A stretch of 15,286 nucleotides of DNA from Phellopilus nigrolimitatus (taxonomy: Eukaryota; Basidiomycota; Agaricomycetes; Hymenochaetales; Hymenochaetaceae). Shown in pieces: positions 1-10,859 of this stretch (the stretch's first letter is position 1; each line of letters begins with the position of its first letter). A program made the position numbers and the translations under genes. The notes under the pieces were generated by a model. The model made no database searches and had not been told where the DNA came from. It saw only the letters and a program-made list of their open reading frames with translations. The DNA is taken from positions 1 through 15,286 of the forward strand of contig JAJOHG010000530.1 of the NCBI GenBank assembly GCA_021029095.1. Direction: 5' to 3'.

Positions 1-981
1 TGTAAAGAAAGCATTGGCCCCTCAGCTTTCCTTTTGTCCTTGCTCTGGAGATTGTGCTGCTAAAGCTCGGTCAGAACTTGAATTGAAAACTTACTGCGGA
101 TTCTCCAAAGCAGGTGAATCCGAGCAGACAGTCTTCCATCCAGCAGTTCTTCCGAGTCTTTGGAGAAAGCTGCATCTGCAGCGCTTGATTCAGCTAGCAG
201 CTATTACACGGACGGAGTTCGCGGTAGTTTGCAGATGCTGATCTTGCTATTTCATAATCCCCCCCTAGCTTCGTACGGTTCCGGCCGTTGCTATCGTAGT
301 CTCCGGCGACCATTGTGACGTTTTCCTAGCGAATCATAGCTCGGCCGAAGGACGGCGAGATGCGTGGGACGTCTGGAAGGGCCCCCCGCGCCGTTCGAAG
401 AGCGTCAAGCGGCTGATGATGGGAAAGAACTATGTGTTTTGAGCGTGGCCCCCTTCGTCAACCATCATGGAGCGTTGGGGCGAACATCAGAAAAGAAAGA
501 AAAAACACGGTGTGTTGTGTGTCTGGTCTGGTCGGCGTTCGATTTTAGCTGGTAACCACGCGCCTCAGTTCGGCTTCTAGGCCAGCGCGACCAATCGCCT
601 CGGAAATGCTATTGAGTACATGTACGTACGTTACGTCTTGCGCCGCCGCCCCCCTTGCGACCGCTCGATTACCCGTTTTGAACAAGTTGCCAGCCAGGCA
701 CGGAAGGCTGGCTTCTAGCTTGGATCAAGCATTTTGTCAGGAGAGCGCCGTGTCTTGTTCGGGCTTTCGTTTCTGCGCGCTTGCCCGGGAGCGTAGGTCG
801 TCGGCGCGTGACGGAGGGTAGCGCCCGTTTTGTTTTTGAGGGTGTGTTCTCCCCTTTGATATAAAGCTATGCCGGTGGTGCCCAGGTAACATACATACGC
901 ACAAAAGCAGTTATGTGGAACTCACCAGCCAGCTCACTCATATGATTTGCGCGATAAGTGTGGCACAATTTCCCAATCGTC

Positions 982-1010
982 CGCATGTGCGCGTGCGTGC
1001 GTGTGCGCAC
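982..1010. repeat. Alternating purine-pyrimidine tract
   Basis: Twenty-nine consecutive bases alternate pyrimidine and purine without a break, mostly as GC/GT/CA steps, and the tract is bounded by inverted GTGCGC/GCGCAC hexamers. Such tracts can adopt left-handed Z-DNA under negative supercoiling. It lies in a gene-free GC-rich region about 1.3 kb upstream of the transcription factor start codon. Confidence 0.6.
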
Positions 1011-1055
1011 GGAGGCGCGCGGCCCGGCGCGGTGTTGGGTGGTTGGGTGTGGAAA

Positions 1056-1089
1056 GCCAGCCAGCCAGCCAGTCGACGGACGGACGGAC
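1056..1089. repeat. Two adjacent tetranucleotide microsatellites
   Basis: Four copies of GCCA (1056-1071) are followed, after a few bases, by tandem GACG/CGGA-type tetranucleotides (about 1075-1089). Both are short and lie in non-coding sequence. No function is implied; they are likely to vary in length between strains. Confidence 0.6.
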
Positions 1090-2215
1090 TCGGAAATAAG
1101 GCCCAAGATCTGGATTGGCGATGTTTTTACGTTGCCCCTTGGACCCGACGCGTCGAGTTCGTCCGCGGCCACGGGGGGTGGATGGCCCAAACGACGCCAG
1201 CACGGCCGGTTTTCGAGGCGGACGCGCCAGATTTGATCGCGCACGGGCGATGGCCGATGGCGCAATGGGCTGATGATAGCCACTCGCCACGCGACGGCTG
1301 CTGATGGGTTTTCGATACAGTTTCGCCGTGTTTACCTGCAAGCGGCGCGACTCGAGCATGTTATTTACTGTACTTACTTATTTCTGGAGAACCCGCGACG
1401 GTCTGCGTGCTCTCTTTGGAAATCTCTCTCTCGCGAATCTTGTTGTTTCGATCTGATGATGTGTTGCTAATGGGTCGGCTCTGAAATGAATGAATGGGTC
1501 GCGCCGTCGCGCCGCCGCGCGGCTGGATGACGGTGGAAAAAGTGACCATTTGCAATGCAATGCAGCGTCCCGGGGTGCACGTCCACGTCCACGCTCACAG
1601 ACACTGCGGACCGCCGCTTCTTGTGTCTGGCAGAGTTCTGCTTCTCTGTGACCGACCGGTCATCGACCGACGTGCTTCTAATGGGCCCGATGAGAGCAGG
1701 CGCCCTGGCAGGCCATCTGAACGCCAATAATTAACTGTACGTCACTTATCCCCGGCTCTTTCCTAACCAGCAGCCTGAGAATATGTAAATATATATAATA
1801 GTAAAATTGTTTGCCGCGAGTATTTTGGGAAAAGGGAAAGTTGTAACTCTGTCTGGGGGATAGACCGTCGTTGCTTAAAGGAGGAGTCCAGGGACGATCA
1901 GGGAAAGGAAAAGATTGACAGCGTCAATCGAGAAGCGATGTGGATGAGTTTCTTTTGTGGATTGCGGACTGGGGACTCGGGAGGACAGCTAGTGCTCATC
2001 CAGATCCCTAGAATCATGATCAGGGAACCGTAGGATTGGTAACGGCTCTGGCCGTGGCTGCTAACCATTGTACGTATGCAACGAAACCTAAATTCTCGTC
2101 AGGGCGATTGCTCTCGCCACACTTCTTTCGAAGAATCCGTCCCGTCGACATGAAAAAGGTCAAACTTTAGCCATCTCTTTCTCTACATAGTACCATCCTC
2201 GCGTGCCTACCGCTA

Positions 2216-2345
2216 ACTCCTGTATATACCCTCCTCCTCTTCTCCGTACCGAGCCTTCTGCCGTCTGCTCGCCCTCCTCCTCCTCCTACCCTCTTGCTCC
2301 CCCGCTCCGCACCCGACCCCGCCCCCGTCCCCCCCCCGCCTCAAT
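2216..2345 (+). promoter_or_regulatory. Pyrimidine-rich leader before the transcription factor ATG
   Basis: This stretch is overwhelmingly C and T on the plus strand, with repeated CTC/TCC triplets and a run of nine C at 2329-2337, ending just before the start codon at 2351. CT-rich stretches near transcription starts are a known feature of filamentous fungal promoters, so this is probably the core promoter or 5' leader. The exact transcription start cannot be read from sequence. Confidence 0.45.
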
Positions 2346-2350
2346 ATACA

Positions 2351-5300
2351 ATGGGCGTTGGCACAGTGACCAACGCAAATGACCTCTACATGCCTTTCCA
2401 GCCGCCCTACCTCGTAGACGACCCTCCCCCCTCCAGCGAAGACGGCTCCGGCCTCCACTCCCCCACCTTCCTCGACTCCGACTCCTCCCTCGACGGCCAT
2501 CGGCACGACTGTATGTCCTCTCGTACCTTTCGTACCTTTCTCTTATCACTACTATGTCCGAGAGGATTTGCGCGGCTGATTTGCTCTTTCGCCCTGCTCG
2601 CGACGTCTAACTAACGGTTTGCATTTTATCTTCGATCCCCCCCGCAATAAAGTCCGAGCACCGCCCCCGGACCTTGATATACGCAGCGTTGAAGGCCTGC
2701 TAGCCAGTCATTTCTCAAATGTCGACCACCATTCAGCAGGCGCGCTCCCCGCCTATGTCACCCATCCGTACTCGCATCCAAGCATGCAATACCCATCATA
2801 TACCCATCCCGGCCCGTCCCGCGCGTACGAGGACGAGAGAAGGTTTATCACCCGGGAAACTCTAGCCAGATACGACGGAAGTGGAGCTATAGCCCCGGCC
2901 CCGTCCACATATTTGTCCGGAAGAATAGCTAGCAGCAAGGCGATCGAGATGCCGCGTCCTCTCACCCTTCCTTCGCTCCTTCCGGCGAATCCCCCCGTAT
3001 CGAGCAGCCGTCTGTCCCCCGGATTGGGATGGAGCGAGAGCGTCCCGCAAACCTTCACATCGAGATGCAGTACGAGCGCACGTCACCGCTCTCTCCTGAG
3101 GAACCCGTGAACAGCCCATCAAGCGCAATGTCCGCTCATACAGAATCGGACAGCAATGCCCAGGCATCGAGGCGCGAACCTTCTCTCGTCGTCATTGCAT
3201 GTCGTCAATGGTGCGCCACAATTTGCACACAGTCTTGTGTTATATCCTGAAAATTTAAATGGGTTTATTCGATCTACTGTAGCCGGGCGCGTAAAATTCG
3301 TTGCGATTCCACACGCCCCTCGTGCAACAATTGCGTCCGTCGACAAAACGAGTGTCATTACGATGCCGTTCCCAAGCGTCGCGGGCCCGATAAACGGCCC
3401 GGCACGAGGCAGCGGTCGTGCAAGAAGCGTCCCGCAGATGGATCGATGCCTGTAAAGAAGAAACAGAAGAAGAGTACAGCCGATGCGCAGTCGCCGGTAA
3501 GTGTCGAAGGGTCGGACGATACTGGAAGGGCGACGGGTGCTGCCAGCCGTCCAGATTCTATGAAGACCTCGGTAGGCGCGAGGCTGTCGAACGGCGGTGG
3601 GGGACTGGCGATGTCTGGCGGCGATCCAAGGATGGGTACGGCCCTAAGCTCGAGCACCGGGGTCGAGTTTGGGAATGTCGTTGGAGCAAGGGGCATCGAG
3701 GGGGACGTGAAGCCGAACATGGGTTTGCGGCTGGATATGAATTTTATGGACCGCCCAAACGCTGGGTATAATTCTGGCCCACCGCATAGCGGTGCGCAGT
3801 CCCACCCGCGGACCCACTCGACGCAATCCTCTCAGTCGTTCCGGTTCCCCTCCGGAAGCGCGTCTCCGACGACGACCATGTCGCTCCAGCCGTACAGCGC
3901 TCGTTCGCCAGAGCTGATCCTCCCCAAGGTACGTTCTTTGTATTTCAGGCGCTTTAATAGTTTGTGAACTCTTCTTCTGATTAGTCCAACGAATTATCTA
4001 GTCTCCACTTCGGCGTGAACCCTTTTCTATGTACGAGCAACTGAGCCCCGATAGACTGTCGGATTCGGAGACCGACGGGCGCGCGTTTGCGCGCCAGTTG
4101 GACCTGGATACCCATCGACCTAACGACCACATGTACTTCCCTTCGCCTTCGCTTAATGTCGATTTCAACAATAAATTATGGTGGGATACTCTTTTAAATC
4201 AATATGCCCCGTCGCAAGAACAATCGTAAGCAGCGTCCAGTTTTGTCTGAAGGGACATCAAGCTCAATATAACTTGATAGAGAAGTGGAAATCGCTAAAG
4301 ATTTATCATTTTTGTACGTACCTTTCTGTTTGATAGCGATTCAGGTTTTCATCCATGTGTCCCTCCCCCCAGATTTAGTAGTAATATACACTGGCTCTCG
4401 TTTTTAAACGAACATCATTTTTTCCGCAGACTTTCAGACCCTTTCGAACGAGAAAAACTCCAGCCTTCCCTAGTTCTTTCTGCTCTTGCGCTTGCTACTC
4501 TACTCCAGTCGAGTGAGCTTGGGCTAGGTCACGGTGGTCGTGAACGCGCATTATGGCTTCGAGATACAGCTCAGTCTTATCTAGAAGCCGCGTGGACCGC
4601 GTCGCCCATTGACCCTTCTTTAGCCCAAGCAGCCATGGTATGTACATTCCGGATATTCAACACGCGTTTTTCTTTAACTTCTCGATCATCTCATGTGAAG
4701 CTTATTGCCATATTCGAATCGTCTGCCCACCCGCAACACAGCGGCGAAAGGGCGTGCAACTCGCTTGTCCTTCTGGACCAAATTATTCGCAATCTGGCTC
4801 TCACGGCGATCGATGCCGGAGACCCGAATGCCTGCGTGTTCGCACCGGAGTCGGTGCCGAGCGTTCCTCGCCCTTTGACCCGCGATATCACAGTCGAAGA
4901 ACGGTGTTACTGTGCGCCACCAATTCATTCGCCCCAACTTGACCTGAGCGGTGGCGGCCGTTTATCCCCCAACTGGTCTACCAGCATAAGCTGGGACGCG
5001 ACCTGGAGCGTCGAGGAGATCCAGCGCGAGGAAACGCGCAGGCTATGTTGGGCTGCCCTCTCCCTCGCCGCAGCCCACACCGCGCACTGTGCGGCTTTCC
5101 ATACCGAGCCACTCGATCTTTTTCTGAGCCGGCCCGAGAACGTGCGTGGAACTGTGCTTTACTTACTTCCATCTTTGTAACCATGAAAACTGTAGTATGC
5201 GCTCCTATTTCCGGGAGAAAAAGGTGCCCTGGCCGATGAAAGCGGAGGACCCAACTACTCCCCGAAGCAATCGATCTGGGCACTTTATTGCAGGAGTATG

Positions 5301-6292
5301 CTTCTGTGGAACAGCTGTCTGCACCTGCGTAAAAGTGCAAGCGACTCGGACAAAGCCGAGTTTGCCTTGAATGCATGGATGGAGGCGACAGATATCCAAG
5401 ATGCCCTCGATGCGCATCAGTGCTCCACAGAGTCACACCTCGTATATATGACTCGCGAGCACGTGTTTAAGTGAGGGTCGTGTAGTGTTTCGTCCGGGAT
5501 TTTCGCACTGACGCAAACAACGCCGATAGCACCCGCATCGCGGTCTCATATGAGTTCAGGCGGTTCGTCCATCTATTTTTCCTCATGCGCTGATTATATA
5601 ATTATCGATTGAAGAGCAGGCTTCAAAATATCGACGTGGGGACATCACCAAAGTTCAATCGTCGACAGGCGGAGGACTGGAGTACGTCTCGTTAACCTTA
5701 TTCTTTTTTGTACACCCCCTTCTCCACCGGGCTGCGCGGGTGCAGGCTCCCGGGGCGTGTTCAGGCCGCGGAATGCCCGGAGGCGTACGAGAACTGTATT
5801 GATTGAAACTGTACCTCTTGTCTAGTCTACTACCAGGCCCAGACTGCGCAACGCTTTAAGGACATTTTGCACAACGGACGCGATCCGATGTCGCAAGTCC
5901 TAGTGCGTCGTCCCTTCTACGTCTGGTGGTTCATGAGCCAGCTCGCCATGTAGGCATGATCGTCTCCATTTGGTTTACCGCTCTGTGCTCACCTAGACGC
6001 CTCTTTGCCATGCAGAAGCATGTCCTTGTGGGTGTACGACAACACGCTACTCCAGGCCCTTGATTTGTGCAAGGCCTTCCTCGTTCCTTTGGATGTTCTC
6101 AGCGCGCTTTGGCCTTGTGCCGGTGAGTGCACTTCATGCTGCAGAATCCTAGCTCTAAACAATACTGTGTTTTACAAAGTGCAACGTGATCAGTACTTAA
6201 CATTGAGGAAGGAACTTACCGACCACTGCAGCAAAGCAGGCGTTTCCCTGCCGCTGCCGCCAGTCTTCTCCTTGCCGATCTCGCTCCTTTGA
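2351..6292 (+). CDS. Zn(2)-Cys(6) fungal transcription factor
   Basis: Probable nuclear DNA-binding regulator. Exons: 2351-2510, 2653-3210, 3283-3928, 4002-4225, 4281-4313, 4373-4637, 4701-5141, 5196-5470, 5530-5562, 5620-5681, 5826-5949, 6016-6122, 6180-6292. The N-terminus is acidic and Ser/Pro-rich. The zinc cluster (about residues 237-264) has spacing C-x2-C-x6-C-x6-C-x2-C-x6-C, beginning CRQCRARKIRC, followed by a basic linker PKRRGPDKRPGTRQR and a lysine run. From about residue 530 the fungal-specific transcription factor region begins (DLSFLFSS, LQPSLVLSALALATLLQSSE, IFESSAHP, SIWALYCRSMLLWN). The exon total is 3041 bp, one base short of a whole number of codons: the frame changes between about 2960 and 3070, either by a lost base (a C6 run lies at 2991-2996) or by an unlisted intron such as 2997-3070. 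Length is about 990-1013 residues. Target genes are unknown. The family is certain; the first intron, the exon 5530-5562 borders and the last exon are less so. Confidence 0.88.
3200..3366 (+). other. Zinc cluster coding region, split by an intron
   Basis: The six cysteines that would hold two zinc ions are encoded here. The intron 3211-3282 (GTGCGC...CTGTAG, 72 bp) interrupts the codon of the second cysteine: TG lies before the intron and C after it. Splicing restores CRQC followed by RARKIRC. Reading through the intron would destroy the DNA-binding domain, so correct splicing here is essential for activity. Confidence 0.85.
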
Positions 6293-8902
6293 TTCATTTT
6301 TTTATTCGCCCCTTTTTTCTGCGTTCCCTTTTCGAGGATGTGCTACGTCCAAACAACACTTTTTTGGACAATAATATCTAATACGCAGTGTAGCAATAGC
6401 TCTGCCTCTACGCCTTCATTTCCGCTACTCTAACATAATGTATCACTTCATTTATGACGTCTGCTTTCTCTTTTGATACCTAGGAATTTCTGTCTTTGGG
6501 GGGTGTTTGACCATTCTTTTTGCGAGGCATTGGACTCTATCAACTTAATGTACTACTCATCTATGATATACGCCTTCTTCTGAGGCAACTGCTAGAACTT
6601 CCGGTGGCTTAGACACACTTACGTCGTAGGAATCGATGACTCGCGGAAATTTCAAGTTACGAAATGAACTTGCTCGATTCGATGCCAAGCGTGATCCGGT
6701 CCAAAATGGGTCTGCTTGATGTTTACACTTTGTCTGCCGAAGATGACCAGTACCTCGTGAGCGCGAGCGCAGTGGAAGGTTTTAATTGTAGGATACATCT
6801 TATGACGTTTTTTTTTTCCTTTGTCTGGGTCACGCCAATGTATACACATTGAGGGGAATGGGGATGCAAGAGATGCGTTATACACAGCTTCCAGAATTGA
6901 AAACTAAAAAGCCTTCTCGAAGACTGCAGTGTAAATGTATCTGAATGCCAGGCGAAAATTATGAGCCGCCAGTTCGGCTCAAGCGCCTCATTCTATAGAG
7001 CTCTTGTCGGTTTAGCACACGTACTCAATATTCAATGCTCAAGAAGTCCTTGAACTTGGTCCTGGTTTCCGCCGAACGTTGTTGTCGAGAAAATCCATGT
7101 TCTATATTCCCCCAATTGGCGGCTTATCGTTCTGGCTAAATATTCATAGTCGTGAATGGCGCTCGCTGCACCGAAGGTTTCTGCAGCTTGGATCCACATT
7201 CGAAGCGCTGCAGACGGCACTCGCGCGTAATTTTCGGGATGGAGGCAGAAGGTGCACAGATGAAGATCCGGGGACGACAATAAGGCCCAGCTCTAAAAGC
7301 ACAAGCGCAAGGCCCAGCTGGCGGCGATCGTGGGGCGTCCAAACGCTTCGTGGAGGCTTTAGAACTCTGCAGACGGCTCCGAAGCATGTCAAAGCGTGTC
7401 CCCGAGACATCTATGTATAGGATGAGAATATCGTTCCCGAATGAAGGAGAACCTCCCCCAAGTGTGTAAGTCGTGATTCTGTACTCACAGACCTTTAATT
7501 ATCCGGTGCTAAGAGCAGCTTTCTCCGAGACGCAGTGCATTCAACTTCCAATTCGATTTTGTCATTGAACTGACCTTCCAAATACAAGACATCGCTGGAA
7601 TCGACCGAGCCCACGCCGCTCTTTGATCGCCTTTGCTGCCGGATGGCTTACAGTAGCACGCATGGTCTCATGAAGTATTTATCCTGCAAAGCGCCCATAA
7701 TTAGCCGCGACTGATGCAGACCGACCACTTCAATCAGCTCAGTAATGAGCGGGTTTGCTAAAGATACCTTTCCCTGAGACTGCTTGCTTCTGGCCCTCTG
7801 GATGAATCATATACGCCGGAAAGGTGCCTAATCTTGACACCAACAAGAAAAACCGCGTATATAAATGCACTGGAACGACGGCAGTCTCGCGAGTCAGTCG
7901 TCGAACATCCCAGGCAGAGAAGACGTACGCTCGGCAGTTCGCATCGGAGGAGTTAAGCTCCGCTCCGTCGGCGATATAGAACTGCAGGACAGCTTCATCT
8001 CGAACTAGATTTCAGAAACGGCCTCTTCGATCCACAGAGAAGGAAATGGCTTTGACATTAAGACTCTTCACCCTGCACTGTAGTATCATAAAGTGATGAA
8101 TGCAGAAGACTAGTCTCCAAGAGTTTTGAAGTGCGTCGAAATCGGATTTTGCGTCGTACTGGGAACCGAAGACGGTATTGCATTAAAGTATAGAGTTCAG
8201 CGTTGTGCATAGAACGTATAGTTTATCGGAGATCTACAACGCGCTAAGCACGTTGAGGGTCACCACGCCCACAAAAAGAATCTGGCCTCGTAGAATGAGT
8301 AAGACGCTCTTGAAATGGTTAGTTCGAGTATCTTAGATGAGCCAGCTTCGTTGCATAAGGTGTTCATAAGGTGGGCACATAGTACAAACGGGATAGTCAG
8401 ATATGCGGCGAATGAGGGGAGCAAGGCAGAGAAGAGAGTTGTAGTGGCAATAAAGTTTTCCGCAACCAGAGCATGATTGGAAACAGTTTTACCATCAACA
8501 TCGAAGAACAGATCATATCAATCGCTTCGCCATAGTCTTCGGATTCCCGTCAATATTACTCAAGGTCAACAGTGAGAAGCGATCTGTATGGAGACAAAGC
8601 CGCAGATGGTATTTTGTTGGCAGATTTACGGAAACAACGACAGCAACAAGTGTAGGAAGAATCAGCTGGTAGAAGGCAACCAGTAAGCTTCTCATAAAAC
8701 TGAAAGATGGTGAATTCTGGATTGTTAGAACCAATCATTGATGAGGAGTCCCTCAACCGAGTGAATGAACATGAACGTTCATATAGCAGAACGACGTGCG
8801 ATTGATCGGTCAATATACAAAAGCAGAAGAAACATGCACTGTGAAATACCGGGATTAGGCTAGGTCAAACCCGATTCAAAGAACCGTACCTGAAACGCAG
8901 CT
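6293..8902. other. Gene-poor intergenic stretch, content unassigned
   Basis: After the transcription factor stop codon the sequence turns T-rich (6293-6560), as expected for a 3' untranslated region. I could not build a gene between 6.3 and 8.9 kb. Several minus-strand frames stay open for 40-85 codons between about 7030 and 8740, for example one starting just below 8520 and reading YDLFFDVDGKTVSNHALVAE, and another near 8690 beginning MRSLLVAFYQLILPTLVAVV, which looks like a membrane segment. They lie in different frames, do not join convincingly through introns and match no family I know. A decayed or multi-exon minus-strand gene is possible. Confidence 0.35.
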
Positions 8903-9761
8903 TCACCGAAGTCGATGATTGCGGTAATGTTCTCGTCTCATATCGTCATCCCATCTATGCCCGTCGCTCTCCCGCTCGCGTTCCACATTTCTAGGGCCGC
9001 GTGCGTCGCGGTTTCGCACTTCCCTTGGTGACCGAGAGCGAGATCGAGCGCGCCTTGGCGAGGTTGATCTTCTGTTTGAATATTGCACGCCCCGCTCGTG
9101 CAAGCTCAGCCGACGGGGCGAACGTGAGCGGGAACGCCTTCTTTCCCGATAGCTTTCGTTTCTGTCATGGTCCGAGCCAGAATCATGCCTTCGCCCCTCC
9201 TTCCGTCTAGCCTCTTTGCGTGCTTTCTTCTCTTCTTTCATCGCCCTCTTCTCCATCTTCCGCATGGCCTTTTGCATGCGTCGTTTCTCCGCGTCATCGT
9301 CACCCGGGGCTGGCGCATCTCCAGATGGACCGCCTGTTGGGCTGCCCTGCGCTTCATTACCGTTTGAGCCAGTATCAATAGTCTTCTTGGTCGGAGCAAA
9401 CCCTCTAAAGAGATTGTGAGTCAAACAAGACACGGCATGGTGTATTAGAGGAGAGCGCACAAAGCTTGAGACATAGCTTCCTCTTCAGCCTCCTTGATTC
9501 TCTTAATCTCGGCCTGCTTCTCGGCCTCTCCCATGTCCGAATCTCTGTTGTACCAGTGTACGTCCTTGTTCTTCTGCCATCGTCCCGTCGGAGCATTGAT
9601 GCTATGTCCGAGGTAGTGCTAGTTGAGCATGAATGTCAGTTTCTTCGCGCATCGGTGGCGTGCAAACGACTACTCACCTCTCTGTCTTTATCCGCCGATA
9701 CGTCAGACCACTTGAACTCGGCTTGTCCACCTCTTGTGCCTCCTCGAATGGGCTCGAACAT
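8903..9761 (-). CDS. MMTAG2-like protein with RS-rich tail
   Basis: Three exons on the minus strand: 9761-9678, 9618-9461 and 9404-8903, giving 247 residues; introns are 59 and 56 bp with GTGAGT and GTGCGC donors. Residues 1-84 match the conserved N-terminal domain of multiple myeloma tumour-associated protein 2 (kinase phosphorylation domain): MFEPIRGGTRGGQAEFKW, then HYLGHSINAPTGRWQKNKDV, then a Glu/Lys helix and QALGFAPTKK. Residues about 120-153 are a charged Lys/Arg/Glu segment. The rest is rich in RS/SR dipeptides (RSRSRSPRR; RARSRSRSPR), typical of nuclear proteins linked to RNA processing. The start ATG at 9761 gives exactly the family N-terminus. The molecular role of the family is poorly defined; a nuclear location is inferred from the basic RS-rich tail. 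It is transcribed in the same direction as the dehydratase-like gene, about 1.1 kb away. Confidence 0.87.
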
Positions 9762-10859
9762 GCTTTTGTTGTTACCGTGTTTCTGCTTCTCGTAAGAACA
9801 ACTAGACCCAGTGCTGCACCTGGTGCAATTGAGAAAACAGTATAGGCGCAGTAAGGTGATACTCGGGCCGGAACAGAAGAATAAGTCGACGAACAAGCTG
9901 CGTTCAACACGTGTGTGCAGAGAACACCCAGAAAAGGAAATGACGGAAGGACCCACACAAGCCTATAGCTGTGGCGTCTCATACAATAGCCAGTTCAAAA
10001 TCTCAAGGCAAAAGGAAAGAAAGGAGCCTTGGAGCTTACTTATCACGTACATCTAATAGCATGACGTGTTCTGCCCTCTCTAGATGTTTTTCGGTCCCGG
10101 CAGCTAAGACTTACCATTGACCTCGGTTCTCGAATCTTTACATGGATATATTATCCAGTAGTATCATGCTATTACATGTAGACATCTGTATAGCTTATCG
10201 GAAGCGACTGGATGTTTTCAATAAGTAACTAAAAAGGCGCCCAGTTTCTTAATTTGCCTTCAGGCTTCAGGGATAGACCATAGCTGGCTTATCACGATGC
10301 GTGGCCGAGCCGCCAGGTACCAGCACGTAACGCTGTTCGACCTCTCGTACATTTGGAAGTTCTGCAAAAATGGTTCCAGGAATTGAAAATAAAAATTGAA
10401 AAGACACTTGTATGTAAAGGCAACTCCAGGGGCAAGGGGTCATACTTTGTGTCGCGAGCTCGACCTGGCGTGCTTCCCGCGGCTGTGGGGGTATGTGTAC
10501 TTCCACAAAGAAAAGAATTTAGACTCCTTATGACCGAGGCAGGCCATTCCGTGATGAACTTTGCCGAGGCAGATAACAAAAGAAAGGAAGTTCAAGGCTT
10601 TTCAGAAGAGGACTCCGAGTTCGAAGCCGTATTTTAGGATGTGCATGTACATGTACATCCCAGGTCTAATTGTAGCGGCTTTACGGAATAGCATCCAATA
10701 TTGAACACCGGCATTCAAATCCAATCTGGAAAGGTTATCTATGTATTTACAAACAAGCCGCAGTCCGGACGGCGGAAAAGGCATCCTAGGTCTAAAATAG
10801 CCAATGTCAATGCAAGTCTTCGAAAGAAAAGGTCCTAAGTCGCAGACAATGCGGAGTGG
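9762..10859. other. Intergenic region between two minus-strand genes
   Basis: This interval should hold the promoter of the MMTAG2-like gene (next to 9761) and the 3' end of the dehydratase-like gene (next to 10860). Frames on both strands are open for up to about 95 codons around 10270-10640, but the plus-strand one begins with TTG and its first ATG leaves only a short tail. I see no domain, RNA gene or mobile element apart from the palindrome at 10637-10660. Confidence 0.45.
10637..10660. repeat. Near-perfect 24-bp palindrome
   Basis: The sequence reads almost the same on both strands, with one mismatched base pair (positions 7 and 18 of the palindrome), and has a core of CATGTACATGTACAT. 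It lies downstream of the dehydratase-like gene. It could form a hairpin in RNA or be a symmetrical protein-binding site; chance is also possible. Confidence 0.5.

Larger units (their letters stand above)
1..2215. other. Gene-free upstream region
   Basis: No reading frame here carries a recognisable domain, and overlapping frames on both strands are short and compositionally biased. It is relatively GC-rich up to about 1.7 kb and becomes AT-richer around 1.78-1.81 kb, where there is a TATATAATA-like stretch (about 1791-1800). A CCAAT pentamer lies at 591-595. Two simple-sequence tracts are listed separately. The most likely content is intergenic DNA plus the distal promoter of the transcription factor gene starting at 2351, and possibly a promoter of a divergent gene beyond the left edge. 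Both are inference from position. Confidence 0.5.

Noticed and set aside
867..1359. Overlapping open frames on both strands
   Set aside because: Open because of GC-rich low-complexity sequence (GTGC and GCCA repeats); no domain, and several frames are open at once.
3497..3554. Strong GTAAGT donor-like site inside the transcription factor exon
   Set aside because: No nearby acceptor keeps the frame, and the read-through sequence is continuous and protein-like.
4638..4700. Coding read-through of the 63-bp segment after GCCATG
   Set aside because: It is open and a multiple of three, but has GTATGT and AAG borders, and removing it joins SLAQAAM to LIAIFESSAHP, as expected for the family. Treated as an intron.
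6420..6590. Imperfect repeat of about 30 bp (AATGTA...TATGA...TTCT) in T-rich sequence
   Set aside because: Degenerate and short; easily produced by chance in biased sequence.
7032..7420. Four overlapping frames on both strands near 7.1-7.4 kb
   Set aside because: They conflict with each other and none shows a motif; mentioned only as part of the unexplained region.
10353..10637. A 94-codon plus-strand frame
   Set aside because: It begins with TTG, its first ATG is far inside, and a minus-strand frame of the same length covers it.
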